DNA from: UBA4055 sp964648295
GTDB lineage: Bacteria > UBA4055
NCBI GenBank assembly: GCA_964648295.1
Contig: CAZYNH010000001.1
Span: 124,001-188,000, forward strand
Length of the DNA: 64,000 nucleotides
Direction of reading: 5' to 3'
Below are positions 15,883 through 24,105 of this stretch, in pieces. The notes beneath the pieces were generated by a model. It saw nothing but the letters and a program-made list of their open reading frames with translations. It was not told the origin of the DNA and made no database searches. The stretch's first letter is position 1; each line of letters begins with the position of its first letter. The translations under genes and the position numbers were made by a program.

Positions 15883-16797
15883 TTAACTCTTGTTTATATA
15901 AGCTATTACTGCAACCAATATGAGAATAATAAATAGAAGCACTAAAATTGTTTCAATTATTCTGACAGGGATTCGAACCCACTCAATTTTCGAAAGACTC
16001 TTAAGGAGTTTTTCTGCTTTTATAAGCATTTCAGTTACTCTTGTAAAAACAAATAACAGATAAAAAGATAATATGAAAGCGGCGTAATAATACGGTATCG
16101 AATCTTGAAAATTATCCACAAACCGTGCACTATATGAAGTTTCATCGAGTGAGACCATATTTATCATAAAACCGGACATTAAGACAGTTACACCAAAGAG
16201 AATCGTAAAAATAAAAGATTCCAATAACTGTCCAAACATCTGTCTGAGTGAATATTCGAATTTTTGTTTTTTCCTATTAGCTGAATAATACAAACAATAG
16301 AGCAGAATCGACAGAATCGACATTAAAAAAAACATGAGGTGAGGCATCATCGGAAATGTATCGAATACACTGCACGGCAATAAAACTGCAAAAGATAGTA
16401 GAGTAATGAAAAAAGCCTCCTGTCTTTGAAGCCATGCATCCGAAAACTTTACATATCTAAGAATGACGGAGGTTAAAACAACATGAAGAAGGGGAGAGAT
16501 AATCAAAAGTATAGCAGGGACCCTTAAATAAAGTGAAAACATAACACAGGCAGAATTTAAAATAAACATCGAATTTAAATTGCTCCAGATAACCGGCCTA
16601 TTTTGATATTCATTCCTGTATTTATCCCAAAATATAAGCATAGCAAAGAACGACAGGTATAGAAGTACAAGAGGTTTGCTCAGCGGATTAACATCAAAGG
16701 AAAGAAATAATGCGACCTCAACAAGAATCACAAATAAAACACTGATCGTAATCCTATCCGTCTTGCACCCGAAAGTATGGACATAGAGTTTTTTCAT
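15883..16797 (-). CDS. Polytopic membrane protein with an mtaB-derived start
   Basis: A 304-residue, very hydrophobic protein with about six to eight membrane helices and no recognised family. Residues 1-12 (MKKLYVHTFGCK) copy the MtaB/MiaB N-terminus and have nothing to do with a membrane protein. From residue 13 the sequence turns hydrophobic (TISVLFVILVEVALFLSF). There is no Shine-Dalgarno before the ATG at 16797. The true start may be internal, or the gene may have captured an mtaB start by insertion. It ends 6 nt before mtaB and follows hepT by 40 nt. The region is AT-rich compared with mtaB. Function is not inferable from sequence; a role linked to the neighbouring toxin-antitoxin pair is only a possibility. 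Confidence 0.6.
   Translation of the reverse strand: MKKLYVHTFGCKTDRITISVLFVILVEVALFLSFDVNPLSKPLVLLYLSFFAMLIFWDKYRNEYQNRPVIWSNLNSMFILNSACVMFSLYLRVPAILLIISPLLHVVLTSVILRYVKFSDAWLQRQEAFFITLLSFAVLLPCSVFDTFPMMPHLMFFLMSILSILLYCLYYSANRKKQKFEYSLRQMFGQLLESFIFTILFGVTVLMSGFMINMVSLDETSYSARFVDNFQDSIPYYYAAFILSFYLLFVFTRVTEMLIKAEKLLKSLSKIEWVRIPVRIIETILVLLFIILILVAVIAYINKS
16762..16779. repeat. 18-bp direct repeat, copy 2 (start of the membrane-protein gene)
   Basis: Identical to 15841-15858; the copies are 921 bp apart start to start. A further 9 nt (ATGAAAAAA) also match at the 5' end of both reading frames. Confidence 0.9.
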
Positions 16798-16837
16798 AGG
16801 GTCAAACTATTAGAATTTTTTAATTTTACGGCAGGTA

Positions 16838-17164
16838 TTATTTCTTACCCAATAAATTCAAAAGGTTCGGGATATCTGTTTTGACAGTATTCCAGATATG
16901 CTCTGTGTCCACGCTAAAATATCCGTGAGCCAACCAGTTTCTCATTCCTACAATGTCACCCCATGGGATATTGTCGTTTTGATCCTTGAAATCTGATGAC
17001 AATTTTGATGAAGCTTCTCCGATAATTTCAATATCTCTGATTATTGCCTGAAGCGTTTTTCTGTCTTTCTCCAATTCACTCAGAGACAAACCACCTAGAA
17101 ACTGAACAGCTTCATTTGCTGCATCAACAATATGCCTGATTCTGGTTTCATCATCCGGAAACAT
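16838..17164 (-). CDS. hepT: HepT-type HEPN toxin (DUF86)
   Basis: HEPN-domain ribonuclease toxin of a type VII toxin-antitoxin pair. The frame opens at 17182, but the ATG at 17164 has GAAGGA 7 nt upstream and gives the standard 108-residue protein. The catalytic RX4HXY motif is intact: R75, H80 and Y82 in RNWLAHGY. In studied systems the partner MntA adds AMP to the tyrosine of this motif and so silences the RNase. The sequence is all-helical (IRHIVDAANEAVQFL, IIRDIEIIGEASSKL), as expected. It overlaps the mntA 3' end by 14 nt. Confidence 0.9.
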   Translation of the reverse strand: MFPDDETRIRHIVDAANEAVQFLGGLSLSELEKDRKTLQAIIRDIEIIGEASSKLSSDFKDQNDNIPWGDIVGMRNWLAHGYFSVDTEHIWNTVKTDIPNLLNLLGKK

Positions 17165-17456
17165 ACTCGATCCTTCTTTCATTCATAACTCTGTCTACAA
17201 AATATTTACTCAGGTCGCCCTTTGTTCTAAGATCTACTTGTCTTCCGATCAGACTGGAAAGTTCGTTCTGAATGCCTATAAAAGTAATTAGCCCCGGAGT
17301 ACATCCTTTTTCAAATTCAATAAGAATATCTATGTCGCTATCTTTATTCAATTCGTCTCTGACCGCAGAACCGAAAAGTGATAATGACTTGATATGATGC
17401 TTTTTGCATAATTTTTCAAGGTCAAGTTCAGATATATAGTTATTGAGACTGAACAT
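17151..17456 (-). CDS. mntA: MntA-type nucleotidyltransferase antitoxin
   Basis: Minimal nucleotidyltransferase that acts as antitoxin to HepT by AMPylation. The ATG at 17456 follows AAGGAG 8 nt upstream and starts MFSLNNYISELDLEKL; the longer frame (to 17510) overlaps the promoter. The 101-residue protein has the motif GSAVRDELNKDSDIDILI, with G29-S30 and the metal-binding D41 and D43. It precedes hepT with translational overlap, and antitoxin-first order is usual. A promoter lies directly upstream. Confidence 0.9.
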   Translation of the reverse strand: MFSLNNYISELDLEKLCKKHHIKSLSLFGSAVRDELNKDSDIDILIEFEKGCTPGLITFIGIQNELSSLIGRQVDLRTKGDLSKYFVDRVMNERRIEYVSG

Positions 17457-17481
17457 CAGGGCATCTCCTTTTATTAACAGT

Positions 17482-17510
17482 AATATACAAAACTCTTCCT
17501 CCCAAATCAA
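17482..17510 (-). promoter_or_regulatory. Predicted promoter of mntA-hepT
   Basis: Minus-strand -35 TTGATT, 17-nt spacer, -10 TATATT, about 26 nt before the mntA ATG. Confidence 0.6.
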
Positions 17511-17658
17511 TCTGGAAATTCCGGAAAGTTTATTTTTTATACAATGTTGTATTTTTCATCTATTTGAATACTTATTATATAATTTTGCATATTTGCAATA
17601 TAACTTCAAATTTGCAAGATCGCAAGACAAATATTCACTATTTCGCCAAATAAAAAAA
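17511..17658. other. AT-rich intergenic region upstream of mntA
   Basis: Very AT-rich. It holds two direct copies of ATTTGCAA (17591-17598 and 17610-17617), 19 bp apart, plus a third TTGC-type repeat nearby. Two same-face repeats could bind an autoregulator of the toxin-antitoxin pair. No gene is seen. Confidence 0.4.
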
Positions 17659-17676
17659 GGGAGCCGTTCGGCTCCC
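17652..17676 (-). terminator. rpsA terminator
   Basis: Minus strand: GGGAGCC-GAAC-GGCTCCC followed by seven T. It begins 23 nt after the rpsA stop. The stem is perfect over 7 bp. Confidence 0.92.
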
Positions 17677-17698
17677 TTCAAGTTGCATAGAGTGAATT

Positions 17699-19414
17699 TT
17701 ATTCAGCTGCCGGTGTTTCGTCAGCAGGCTTTTCCTCTGCCGGTTCAGCGTTGACTACATTAGCCTCAATGTCTTTTTTCGAAGCCATTGTATCGCTCTT
17801 CATGAATACTTTTCTTGATTCCGCGTTGTAGGAGTCAACTATAAGGTCAAGTTCCTGTCCTTCATTAATATTGTTGAATCCCTGAACTATATTTTTTGGC
17901 GCAAAACCTTCTACCGGTGGTTCTTCAAGCTCGACAACAAGTCCCTTGTCAACTTTTTTAGTTACTTTACACTTAGTTTTATAGCCCTCTACGAGTATCT
18001 TGGCGAATTCTTCCCACGGATCTTCAAGTGTCTGCTTGTGGCCCAGGGCAATCCTTCTTTCCTCTTTATTAATGTCGAGAACTATAACTTCTATCTCTTC
18101 ACCTTTTTTCACGATCTCTTTGGCGTGTTTCAGTTTTTTGGTCCATGAAAGGTCGCTTATGTGAACGAGTCCGTCAATACCTTCCTCAAGTTCAACGAAT
18201 GCGCCGAACTGAGTAAGGCTTCTGACGATACCTTTGTGCGTTGATCCAACAGGATATTTGTTCTCGATGATCTGCCACGGATCCGGTTCGAGCTGCTTAA
18301 GACCCAGAGAAATTTTCTTCTCGTCTTTCTTAATGTTGAGGACCACAGCTTCGATCATGTCGCCTAAGTGAAGATATGCGCTCGGGTGTTTTACATGCTG
18401 AACCCAGCTCATTTCCGAAATATGGATCAGTCCCTCGATCCCTTTCTCTATTTCAATAAATGCGCCGTAATCCGTTATGCTGACAACTTTTCCTGTAACC
18501 TTGCTGCCTTCGGGGAATCTTTCCTCGATCCCGTCCCACGGATGCGGTGTAAGCTGTTTGAGACCTGCGGAAACTCTTTTCTTGTCGTAATCAATGTCGA
18601 GAATCTGGATATTGATCTTTTCGTCAAGCTTGCAGACTTCGCTGGGATGGTTGACCCTTCCCCATGACAGATCTGTGATGTAGATAAGCCCGTCGAGCCC
18701 GTTGATATCAACGAAAACACCGAAATCGGTGATGTTCTTAACGATAGCCTCGACAGTATCGCCGACCTGAAGCTCCTTGAGAGTCTCGTCTTTTCTCTGG
18801 TTGAGATCTTTTTCAAGAATGATCTTCCTTGAAAGAACGATATTTTTTCTCAGTTCGTTCAGCTTGACGATCTTGAAGTCCATTGTCTGCCCAATAAGAG
18901 CGTCAAAATCCCTGACAGGATATACATCGATCTGCGACCCCGGCAGAAATGCCTCGATCCCGAAAAGGTCGACCACGATACCGCCTTTAACCCTTCTCAG
19001 GCACTTACCCTGCACGATCGTCTGTTCGTCATGCACTTTCTGAACCTGCTCCCAGACGAGCATGAAATCAGCTTTTTTCTTTGACAGGTCAAGATGTCCG
19101 CCGCTGCTTTCGACAGACTCAAGGTAGACCCTTATCATGTCGCCCCTGTTCAGCGCCTTGATGTCATCGAATTCGTCGAGCGGGATCAGTCCTTCGCTTT
19201 TAAATCCAATGTCAACAGCCACGCCTGTCGGGCCGATGTTAACGATCTTCCCTTCTATTATTTCGCCTTCCCTGATTTCCTTGAGCGAAGAGTCATAGAG
19301 ATCGCTCATCTCCTTTTTCTGGGCTTCGGTATATTCCTCGTCATAAAGAGAGTTAATATCGTCAACCCAAATTTCATCCTGTTCCGCAACAGAATTTCTT
19401 TGTTTTTCGGTCAT
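17699..19414 (-). CDS. rpsA: 30S ribosomal protein S1
   Basis: RNA-binding ribosomal protein that helps mRNAs load on the 30S subunit. The 571 residues comprise six S1/OB repeats. These start near 52 (GEIIEGKIVNIGPTGVAVD), 138, 220 (GDTVEAIVKNITDFGVFVD), 305, 392 and about 480. The middle repeats carry the standard G-x-V ending in GLIHISEMSW or GLVHISDLSW. The C-terminal tail (about 20 residues) is rich in A, E and P. The start ATG at 19414 has AGGAGG with a long 10-nt spacer. It is monocistronic, with a strong promoter and terminator. Confidence 0.97.
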   Translation of the reverse strand: MTEKQRNSVAEQDEIWVDDINSLYDEEYTEAQKKEMSDLYDSSLKEIREGEIIEGKIVNIGPTGVAVDIGFKSEGLIPLDEFDDIKALNRGDMIRVYLESVESSGGHLDLSKKKADFMLVWEQVQKVHDEQTIVQGKCLRRVKGGIVVDLFGIEAFLPGSQIDVYPVRDFDALIGQTMDFKIVKLNELRKNIVLSRKIILEKDLNQRKDETLKELQVGDTVEAIVKNITDFGVFVDINGLDGLIYITDLSWGRVNHPSEVCKLDEKINIQILDIDYDKKRVSAGLKQLTPHPWDGIEERFPEGSKVTGKVVSITDYGAFIEIEKGIEGLIHISEMSWVQHVKHPSAYLHLGDMIEAVVLNIKKDEKKISLGLKQLEPDPWQIIENKYPVGSTHKGIVRSLTQFGAFVELEEGIDGLVHISDLSWTKKLKHAKEIVKKGEEIEVIVLDINKEERRIALGHKQTLEDPWEEFAKILVEGYKTKCKVTKKVDKGLVVELEEPPVEGFAPKNIVQGFNNINEGQELDLIVDSYNAESRKVFMKSDTMASKKDIEANVVNAEPAEEKPADETPAAE

Positions 19415-19483
19415 TATTTTACTACCTCCTGAATTTGAACGGTCTACCGGTACTACCGGAATAAATGCCGCTTAGAGACGCGA

Positions 19484-19512
19484 AATATACGCGATCGCTA
19501 TTAATATGTCAA
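19484..19512 (-). promoter_or_regulatory. Predicted rpsA promoter
   Basis: Minus-strand -35 TTGACA, 17-nt spacer, -10 TATATT. Start predicted near 19477. The leader of about 60 nt contains a small hairpin CCGGT-AGT-ACCGG (19448-19460) before AGGAGG, a possible site for S1 autoregulation. Confidence 0.75.
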
Positions 19513-19555
19513 GGAAAGAATCATCCGATCGTTCATCCGGCGGCAAAATTATTAC

Positions 19556-19584
19556 TTGCAAAAACTTAAAATAATTGGTATTTT
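19556..19584 (+). promoter_or_regulatory. Predicted promoter of the M23 peptidase gene
   Basis: -35 TTGCAA, 17-nt spacer, -10 TATTTT; start near 19591. It is divergent from the rpsA promoter with about 45 bp between the two -35 elements. Confidence 0.55.
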
Positions 19585-19614
19585 TGGAGCGGATAGACCA
19601 AAAAAACGGAGGCA

Positions 19615-20943
19615 GTGATAAACAAAAAAGGGTCTAACATACACAATGTTCTGGCAGCAGCCATCCTGCTGATATTTTCAGTTCTTGTGATATTTTCTGA
19701 TGATTTCAGCAGCCATAACCAAAAGGTCTCATCAGATAACGATATATCTTTGCGATCCGACGACACTGTTTCGATGCCTCAGGACCCGAATTCACTTTTT
19801 ATTGAAGGTATCATTCTTCCGGATGAAGGGTTCGCGAGATCAATGCTGGCGCTTGAAGGAGTAAAGACAGAGCATACACTAGATATCACAAACACGCTGA
19901 AACATCATGTGGATTTCAGGTTCCTGACCGCAGGTGAAAGGTTTATGATCGAGCTGGACAGAAAACAAAATATTGTAAAAGGCTTTTCATACCTTCCCGA
20001 TCCGGTCACCACTCACAAGCTTACAAGGAATGCGGACGGATTTCTTGAATACGAACTTATCGAGCTTCCGACCGAAAAGAGATACAGGCATATAACAGGA
20101 CAGATCAAAACCACCCTGAACCAGGCTCTCACGGACGCTGATGTAAGCCCGTCTATAGCCGCAGTCGTTTACGGGATCCTTGAATGTGTGGTGAATTTCA
20201 GGTCGGATGCAAGAAAAGGGGATAAATTCACCGTATTTCTTGAAGAAAGATATTTCAACGACACCAAGCTTAAAGGCGGCAAAATACTTCTGGCTTCTTA
20301 CGAAGGTAAAAAAACAGGCTATAAAGTTGCGTACTCGTACACTGACAGGGAGATAAACTCTGCTTTTAACGCGCATTACTCCAGAAAAGGCGAAGCTCTC
20401 ATAAGAGCATCTTTAAGACTCCCGGTGGATAGAGTTCATGTAACAAGTTCATACGGCCAGAGGATACATCCGGTCACCGGAAAGAAATCATTCCATTACG
20501 GCGTCGATTACCGGGGAACGATAGGCGACCCGGTTTATTCTGTCGCGGAAGGCATTGTAAAAGAAACAGGATATGACCCTATCAGCGGAAATAAGATAAC
20601 TGTCGAACATCAGGATAAAACAAGGACAGCGTATTATCACTTAAGCAAAATCCTTGTGAAGAAAAACCAGAAGGTTAAAGCCCGCCAGAAAATAGCGGAA
20701 ATAGGAGACACCGGCAGAGTTACAGGCCCTCACCTTCATTTCGGAGTTCTTGACGCAAAAGGCAAATGGAACAACCCTCTTAACCGGAGAATGATCGCGA
20801 CTCCCAGACTCGAGGGGGAAAGATACGCAAGATACTTAGTCCAGATGGAAGAGATCGACAGTCTGATAAAAGAACACTTGAACAAAGAGAAAATGCTCGC
20901 CAGATATTCCCTTATCGGACAGTGCGGATACGAACTTTTCTAG
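19615..20943 (+). CDS. M23-family (LytM-type) peptidoglycan endopeptidase
   Basis: Membrane-anchored murein hydrolase, 442 residues. A GTG start at 19615 gives a short N-terminal tail and a membrane helix (VLAAAILLIFSVLVIF). The GGAGG upstream is only 2 nt from the GTG, so the start is uncertain, although no better codon is nearby. A periplasmic region (about 40-270) resembles the opacity/LysM-like N-domain of MepM-type enzymes. The catalytic domain follows: HPVTGKKSFHYGVD (about 285-298) and GPHLHFGV (about 371-378) supply the zinc ligands. It probably cleaves cross-links during wall growth. Its stop lies 7 nt from the convergent lpxB stop. Confidence 0.9.
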   Translation: MINKKGSNIHNVLAAAILLIFSVLVIFSDDFSSHNQKVSSDNDISLRSDDTVSMPQDPNSLFIEGIILPDEGFARSMLALEGVKTEHTLDITNTLKHHVDFRFLTAGERFMIELDRKQNIVKGFSYLPDPVTTHKLTRNADGFLEYELIELPTEKRYRHITGQIKTTLNQALTDADVSPSIAAVVYGILECVVNFRSDARKGDKFTVFLEERYFNDTKLKGGKILLASYEGKKTGYKVAYSYTDREINSAFNAHYSRKGEALIRASLRLPVDRVHVTSSYGQRIHPVTGKKSFHYGVDYRGTIGDPVYSVAEGIVKETGYDPISGNKITVEHQDKTRTAYYHLSKILVKKNQKVKARQKIAEIGDTGRVTGPHLHFGVLDAKGKWNNPLNRRMIATPRLEGERYARYLVQMEEIDSLIKEHLNKEKMLARYSLIGQCGYELF

Positions 20944-20950
20944 AATACGG

Positions 20951-22090
20951 TCAGATATAATCCAGAACCGCTTGGAACACTTTTTGAGCGGCGCCCTTTT
21001 CCCCAAGAACATCTTTAACTGTCTCAAGCTCGTTTTTTCTCAATGCGTAAATATCGTCATTTTCAAGCAGTTTATTGACTTCCGATATAAGATTGTCAGG
21101 ATTGAAATCTGACTGTATAAGCTCGGGATTTATCATCTTGCCGGAAATAATGTTAGGCAGAGAAATGAACTTGGTTTTTACAATTTTTTTTGCTATGAAA
21201 TAAGAAAAAGGGTTTACTTTGTAAAAAACGACCGATGGTGTACCTGCTATCGCCGCCTGAAGAGTTGAGGTCCCGCTTTTGCACAGCACGATCCCAGAAT
21301 GGGCCATCACATCCCACTGATAACCGGAAGGTATTACTTTCACCTCTGAAGGAATCTCATATTTTTCAAATATATTTACCGGCAGATTACCGCTCCTGCA
21401 GACGGCGATCTCAATATTTTTGTCTGCCGCGCTTATTCTTTTTATGAACTCTACTATCACAGGCATATGCTTTTTTATTTCCTGCGACCTGCTTCCCGGA
21501 AATACCGAAATAAGCGTTTTTTCTTCAGAAAGCCCGAATTTTGCGCAGAAATCACTGTACTCCATTCTAATGTTGTATGTGTCCATCAGAGGATGGCCTA
21601 CATAACGGCAGTCAATTTCCTTTCCTCTGTAAATTTCAGGCTCAAAAGGCAGAATACAGCACAGGCAGTCATAAAATTCCACTATATCGTTGATCCTGTT
21701 CTGTCTTGATGCCCATATCTGAGGGCTTACATATTTTATTATCTTCGTTCCGGGAGATATTTTCCTTATCTTTTTTGCGAGCTTCATGTGAAACTCCGAG
21801 AAATCTATCATCAGGACTGCCGAAGGCCTGTCCTCAATTATGTTCCTCAGTATAGCCTGAAACGCCTTTCTTATAACAAAAATATTTTTTATAAGCTCAA
21901 AAAAGCCCATGAACCCGAGCTTTTCCGTTCTAAAGACCGGAACGAGCCCAGCGATTATCATTTTTTCACCTCCGATCCCTTTAACAGCTATGTCGGGGCG
22001 GATATTCTTCATGTTCCTTATCACTTCACTGCCCAGAAGGTCGCCTGATTCTTCCCCGGCAGTAACATATAATACCTTGTTATTCATCAT
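20951..22090 (-). CDS. lpxB: Lipid-A-disaccharide synthase LpxB
   Basis: GT19 enzyme that joins UDP-2,3-diacylglucosamine and lipid X to form the lipid A disaccharide at the inner membrane. At 379 residues it has the normal length. The landmarks TAGEESGDLLGSEV (residues 10-23), the amphipathic segment GFMGFFELIKNIF, YVSPQIWASR, VGHPLMD and VFPGSRSQEI are all present. The ATG overlaps the stop of the MBL gene by 4 nt (ATGA), so the two are translationally coupled. It is the last gene of glmM - GWxTD - MBL - lpxB. It is direct evidence for an LPS outer membrane. Confidence 0.96.
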   Translation of the reverse strand: MMNNKVLYVTAGEESGDLLGSEVIRNMKNIRPDIAVKGIGGEKMIIAGLVPVFRTEKLGFMGFFELIKNIFVIRKAFQAILRNIIEDRPSAVLMIDFSEFHMKLAKKIRKISPGTKIIKYVSPQIWASRQNRINDIVEFYDCLCCILPFEPEIYRGKEIDCRYVGHPLMDTYNIRMEYSDFCAKFGLSEEKTLISVFPGSRSQEIKKHMPVIVEFIKRISAADKNIEIAVCRSGNLPVNIFEKYEIPSEVKVIPSGYQWDVMAHSGIVLCKSGTSTLQAAIAGTPSVVFYKVNPFSYFIAKKIVKTKFISLPNIISGKMINPELIQSDFNPDNLISEVNKLLENDDIYALRKNELETVKDVLGEKGAAQKVFQAVLDYI

Positions 22091-22848
22091 ACTTCGATCA
22101 GCTCCAGGGCTTCATCCTGCTTTGCCACCCACAGTCTGAAACTCAGATTATTTTCTTCTTTTATCCTGTACATTTCATCAAAGGCCAGCGCCGGATCATT
22201 GTTCTCTTTGCTTAAATGAGCCAGTATCAGATTCCTGAGCCTGATATTTCCGGTCTCGGAAATAAAATCACAAGCGCTTTTATTCGACAGATGACCTGTA
22301 TTTCCGGAAACTCTCTGTTTTAAATACCACGGATAAGGTCCGTTCTTGAGCATTTCTCTGTCATGGTTCGATTCCAATACGATCAGGTCACTTTCAAGCA
22401 CATTATACTTTACCATGCCTGTTACTACGCCAATATCGGTAATGTGACTTATTTTCTTACCCGCATAGGAGATGTTAAAGGCATAATTGGCAGTTCCGTC
22501 ATGTGATACAGGAAAAGGAACTATTTCAATGTTCCCCACGCTGAATCGGCCGCCGATATACCTGATATCGCACTTTTCGAACATGTCCTTCGATGATAAA
22601 TGATTCTCTTTGTGAATATATACCGGTATTTTCAGTTTTCGGGCGATTATACCGGCGCCGCTGATATGATCTATATGGTCATGCGTGACCAGCAGGCCGT
22701 TTACAGTTCCCGCGTCCGCCCCGATATCGTTCAATCTCTCCATAAGTTTTTTCGCGCTTAAGCCCGCGTCTATCAGAATACTCCCTTCCGGGGTTTGTAT
22801 CAGTGTCGAATTTCCGGAGCTTCCGCTTGACAATACCGAGATCTTCAT
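22087..22848 (-). CDS. MBL-fold metallo-hydrolase, WalJ/YycJ type
   Basis: A 253-residue metallo-beta-lactamase-fold protein. The N-terminus MKISVLSSGSSGNSTLIQT is the hallmark of the YycJ/WalJ group. The metal motif THDHIDH is at 55-61, with later ligands in VSHDGTANYAF, LESNHDREML and HLSKENNDP. The biochemical function of the group is poorly settled; an exonuclease role has been reported for WalJ. It starts 6 nt after the GWxTD gene and overlaps lpxB by 4 nt. Confidence 0.9.
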   Translation of the reverse strand: MKISVLSSGSSGNSTLIQTPEGSILIDAGLSAKKLMERLNDIGADAGTVNGLLVTHDHIDHISGAGIIARKLKIPVYIHKENHLSSKDMFEKCDIRYIGGRFSVGNIEIVPFPVSHDGTANYAFNISYAGKKISHITDIGVVTGMVKYNVLESDLIVLESNHDREMLKNGPYPWYLKQRVSGNTGHLSNKSACDFISETGNIRLRNLILAHLSKENNDPALAFDEMYRIKEENNLSFRLWVAKQDEALELIEV

Positions 22849-22854
22849 CAGTTT

Positions 22855-24105
22855 CTATTTCCTGAGCCTGTACTCGCCGCCCAGAAAGTCAAAAATATAC
22901 TGTGCGTTAAGCTCGTAATATATCCATACCTCATAAGGTTTCTGGTTCTTGGCGAACGGATAAGACTGTATCTCGTCAGGATCGCCCATCATACACAATA
23001 CCTTACCCATATCAGTCTTCCATCCGGCTTTCTGAGGTACTGAAAAATGAAGATTTGCATACGCGACTCTTCTAAAATACTCTTCCATAAGCGAGTTCGA
23101 TTTGAGATTCATAGAAACTTCACGATCATTCCAGAATTCTTTGAACCACGCTTTCTTACCTTCTTCGTCATATTCAAAAACATGGCTTATCGAGTCGAAT
23201 TCGGTTACATAAAGCATTTGTTCCAGAGCTGTGTTGATATCGGACACATTTAGTGAAAGATCTGACCATCTCAGGTAGAACACCGTGCTTCTTCTGAACT
23301 GCCTTTTCCCGATCTGAAGGTCCATTTCTATTTTATAATTTCCCGCAAGAAGATTATCGAGAGGTATTTTAAGCACCTGATACTGAAGCTTGTCCCTTAC
23401 TTCTCCAGTAAAACTGTCATCATATAGGACAGCTCCGGACGAATTTAATATCCTGTATCTTAAAGAGAGCGAAGCCATAGCCGGACCCGAGGAGAATATT
23501 TCAAACAAAGCTCCCGTATATCCGCTCTGCTTGTCAACGACATTGTTTATAAGCTCACTGTAAGAATTTTCAAAATTTGTGTCATCCGTCCAGTATACCA
23601 TTCTCATATCCGAAACTATCAGATCGGATTTATCTGTAAACTCAACGGACCGCCTGATCCTGTATGATTTATTCGTATTGTTGTCTTTGAGCGTCAGAAC
23701 GACCGTATAATCGCCATTTTTCGCCTCAAATCTGAAATTGTGATGGGATTCGGGTTTTACTGACTGAGTTTTTTTATAATCGGAAACAGACAGATTCCCT
23801 GATTCTTTTTTCTGAAATAGAGGGATGCCGTCTGTCCTGGTTCCGCGGAAGACTGCCGAAGATATAAGATAAGATGCCTCATATACAGAATCTCTTTTCT
23901 GAAACTTCAGCCTTTCGTTCGGGATCTCGGCATGAATGTTAATAATAAAATGGCCTTCATTACCGGTAAGCGACCTGAAAACATTATACCTGAAAACAGG
24001 CAGCCCCTTTCCCCCGGCCTCGTCAAAAATTCCATGCTGCTGTCCGTATAAGCCTGCTGAGGAAATTAAAAACAGCAGAAAACAATATTTCAGCGCTCTA
24101 ATCAA
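22855..24105 (-). CDS. GWxTD domain-containing secreted protein
   Basis: A 416-residue protein with a cleavable signal (MIRALKYCFLLFLISSAGLYGQQ). The C-terminal GWxTD domain is clear: KAGWKTDMGKVLCMMGDPDEI followed by PYEVWIYYELNAQYIFDFL. The preceding 300 residues are beta-rich, with repeated Ig-like strand patterns. GWxTD proteins are characteristic of FCB-group bacteria and relatives and have no firm function; they are presumed to act in the cell envelope. It overlaps the glmM 3' end by 8 nt and sits between glmM and lpxB, which supports an envelope role. Confidence 0.9.
   Translation of the reverse strand: MIRALKYCFLLFLISSAGLYGQQHGIFDEAGGKGLPVFRYNVFRSLTGNEGHFIINIHAEIPNERLKFQKRDSVYEASYLISSAVFRGTRTDGIPLFQKKESGNLSVSDYKKTQSVKPESHHNFRFEAKNGDYTVVLTLKDNNTNKSYRIRRSVEFTDKSDLIVSDMRMVYWTDDTNFENSYSELINNVVDKQSGYTGALFEIFSSGPAMASLSLRYRILNSSGAVLYDDSFTGEVRDKLQYQVLKIPLDNLLAGNYKIEMDLQIGKRQFRRSTVFYLRWSDLSLNVSDINTALEQMLYVTEFDSISHVFEYDEEGKKAWFKEFWNDREVSMNLKSNSLMEEYFRRVAYANLHFSVPQKAGWKTDMGKVLCMMGDPDEIQSYPFAKNQKPYEVWIYYELNAQYIFDFLGGEYRLRK

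Noticed and set aside
15961..15990. tRNA-like T-loop (GGGTTCGAATCCC on the minus strand)
   Set aside because: Only 3 bp of the T-stem pair, and no acceptor, D or anticodon arms are found upstream. It encodes WVRIPVR of the membrane protein and is chance.
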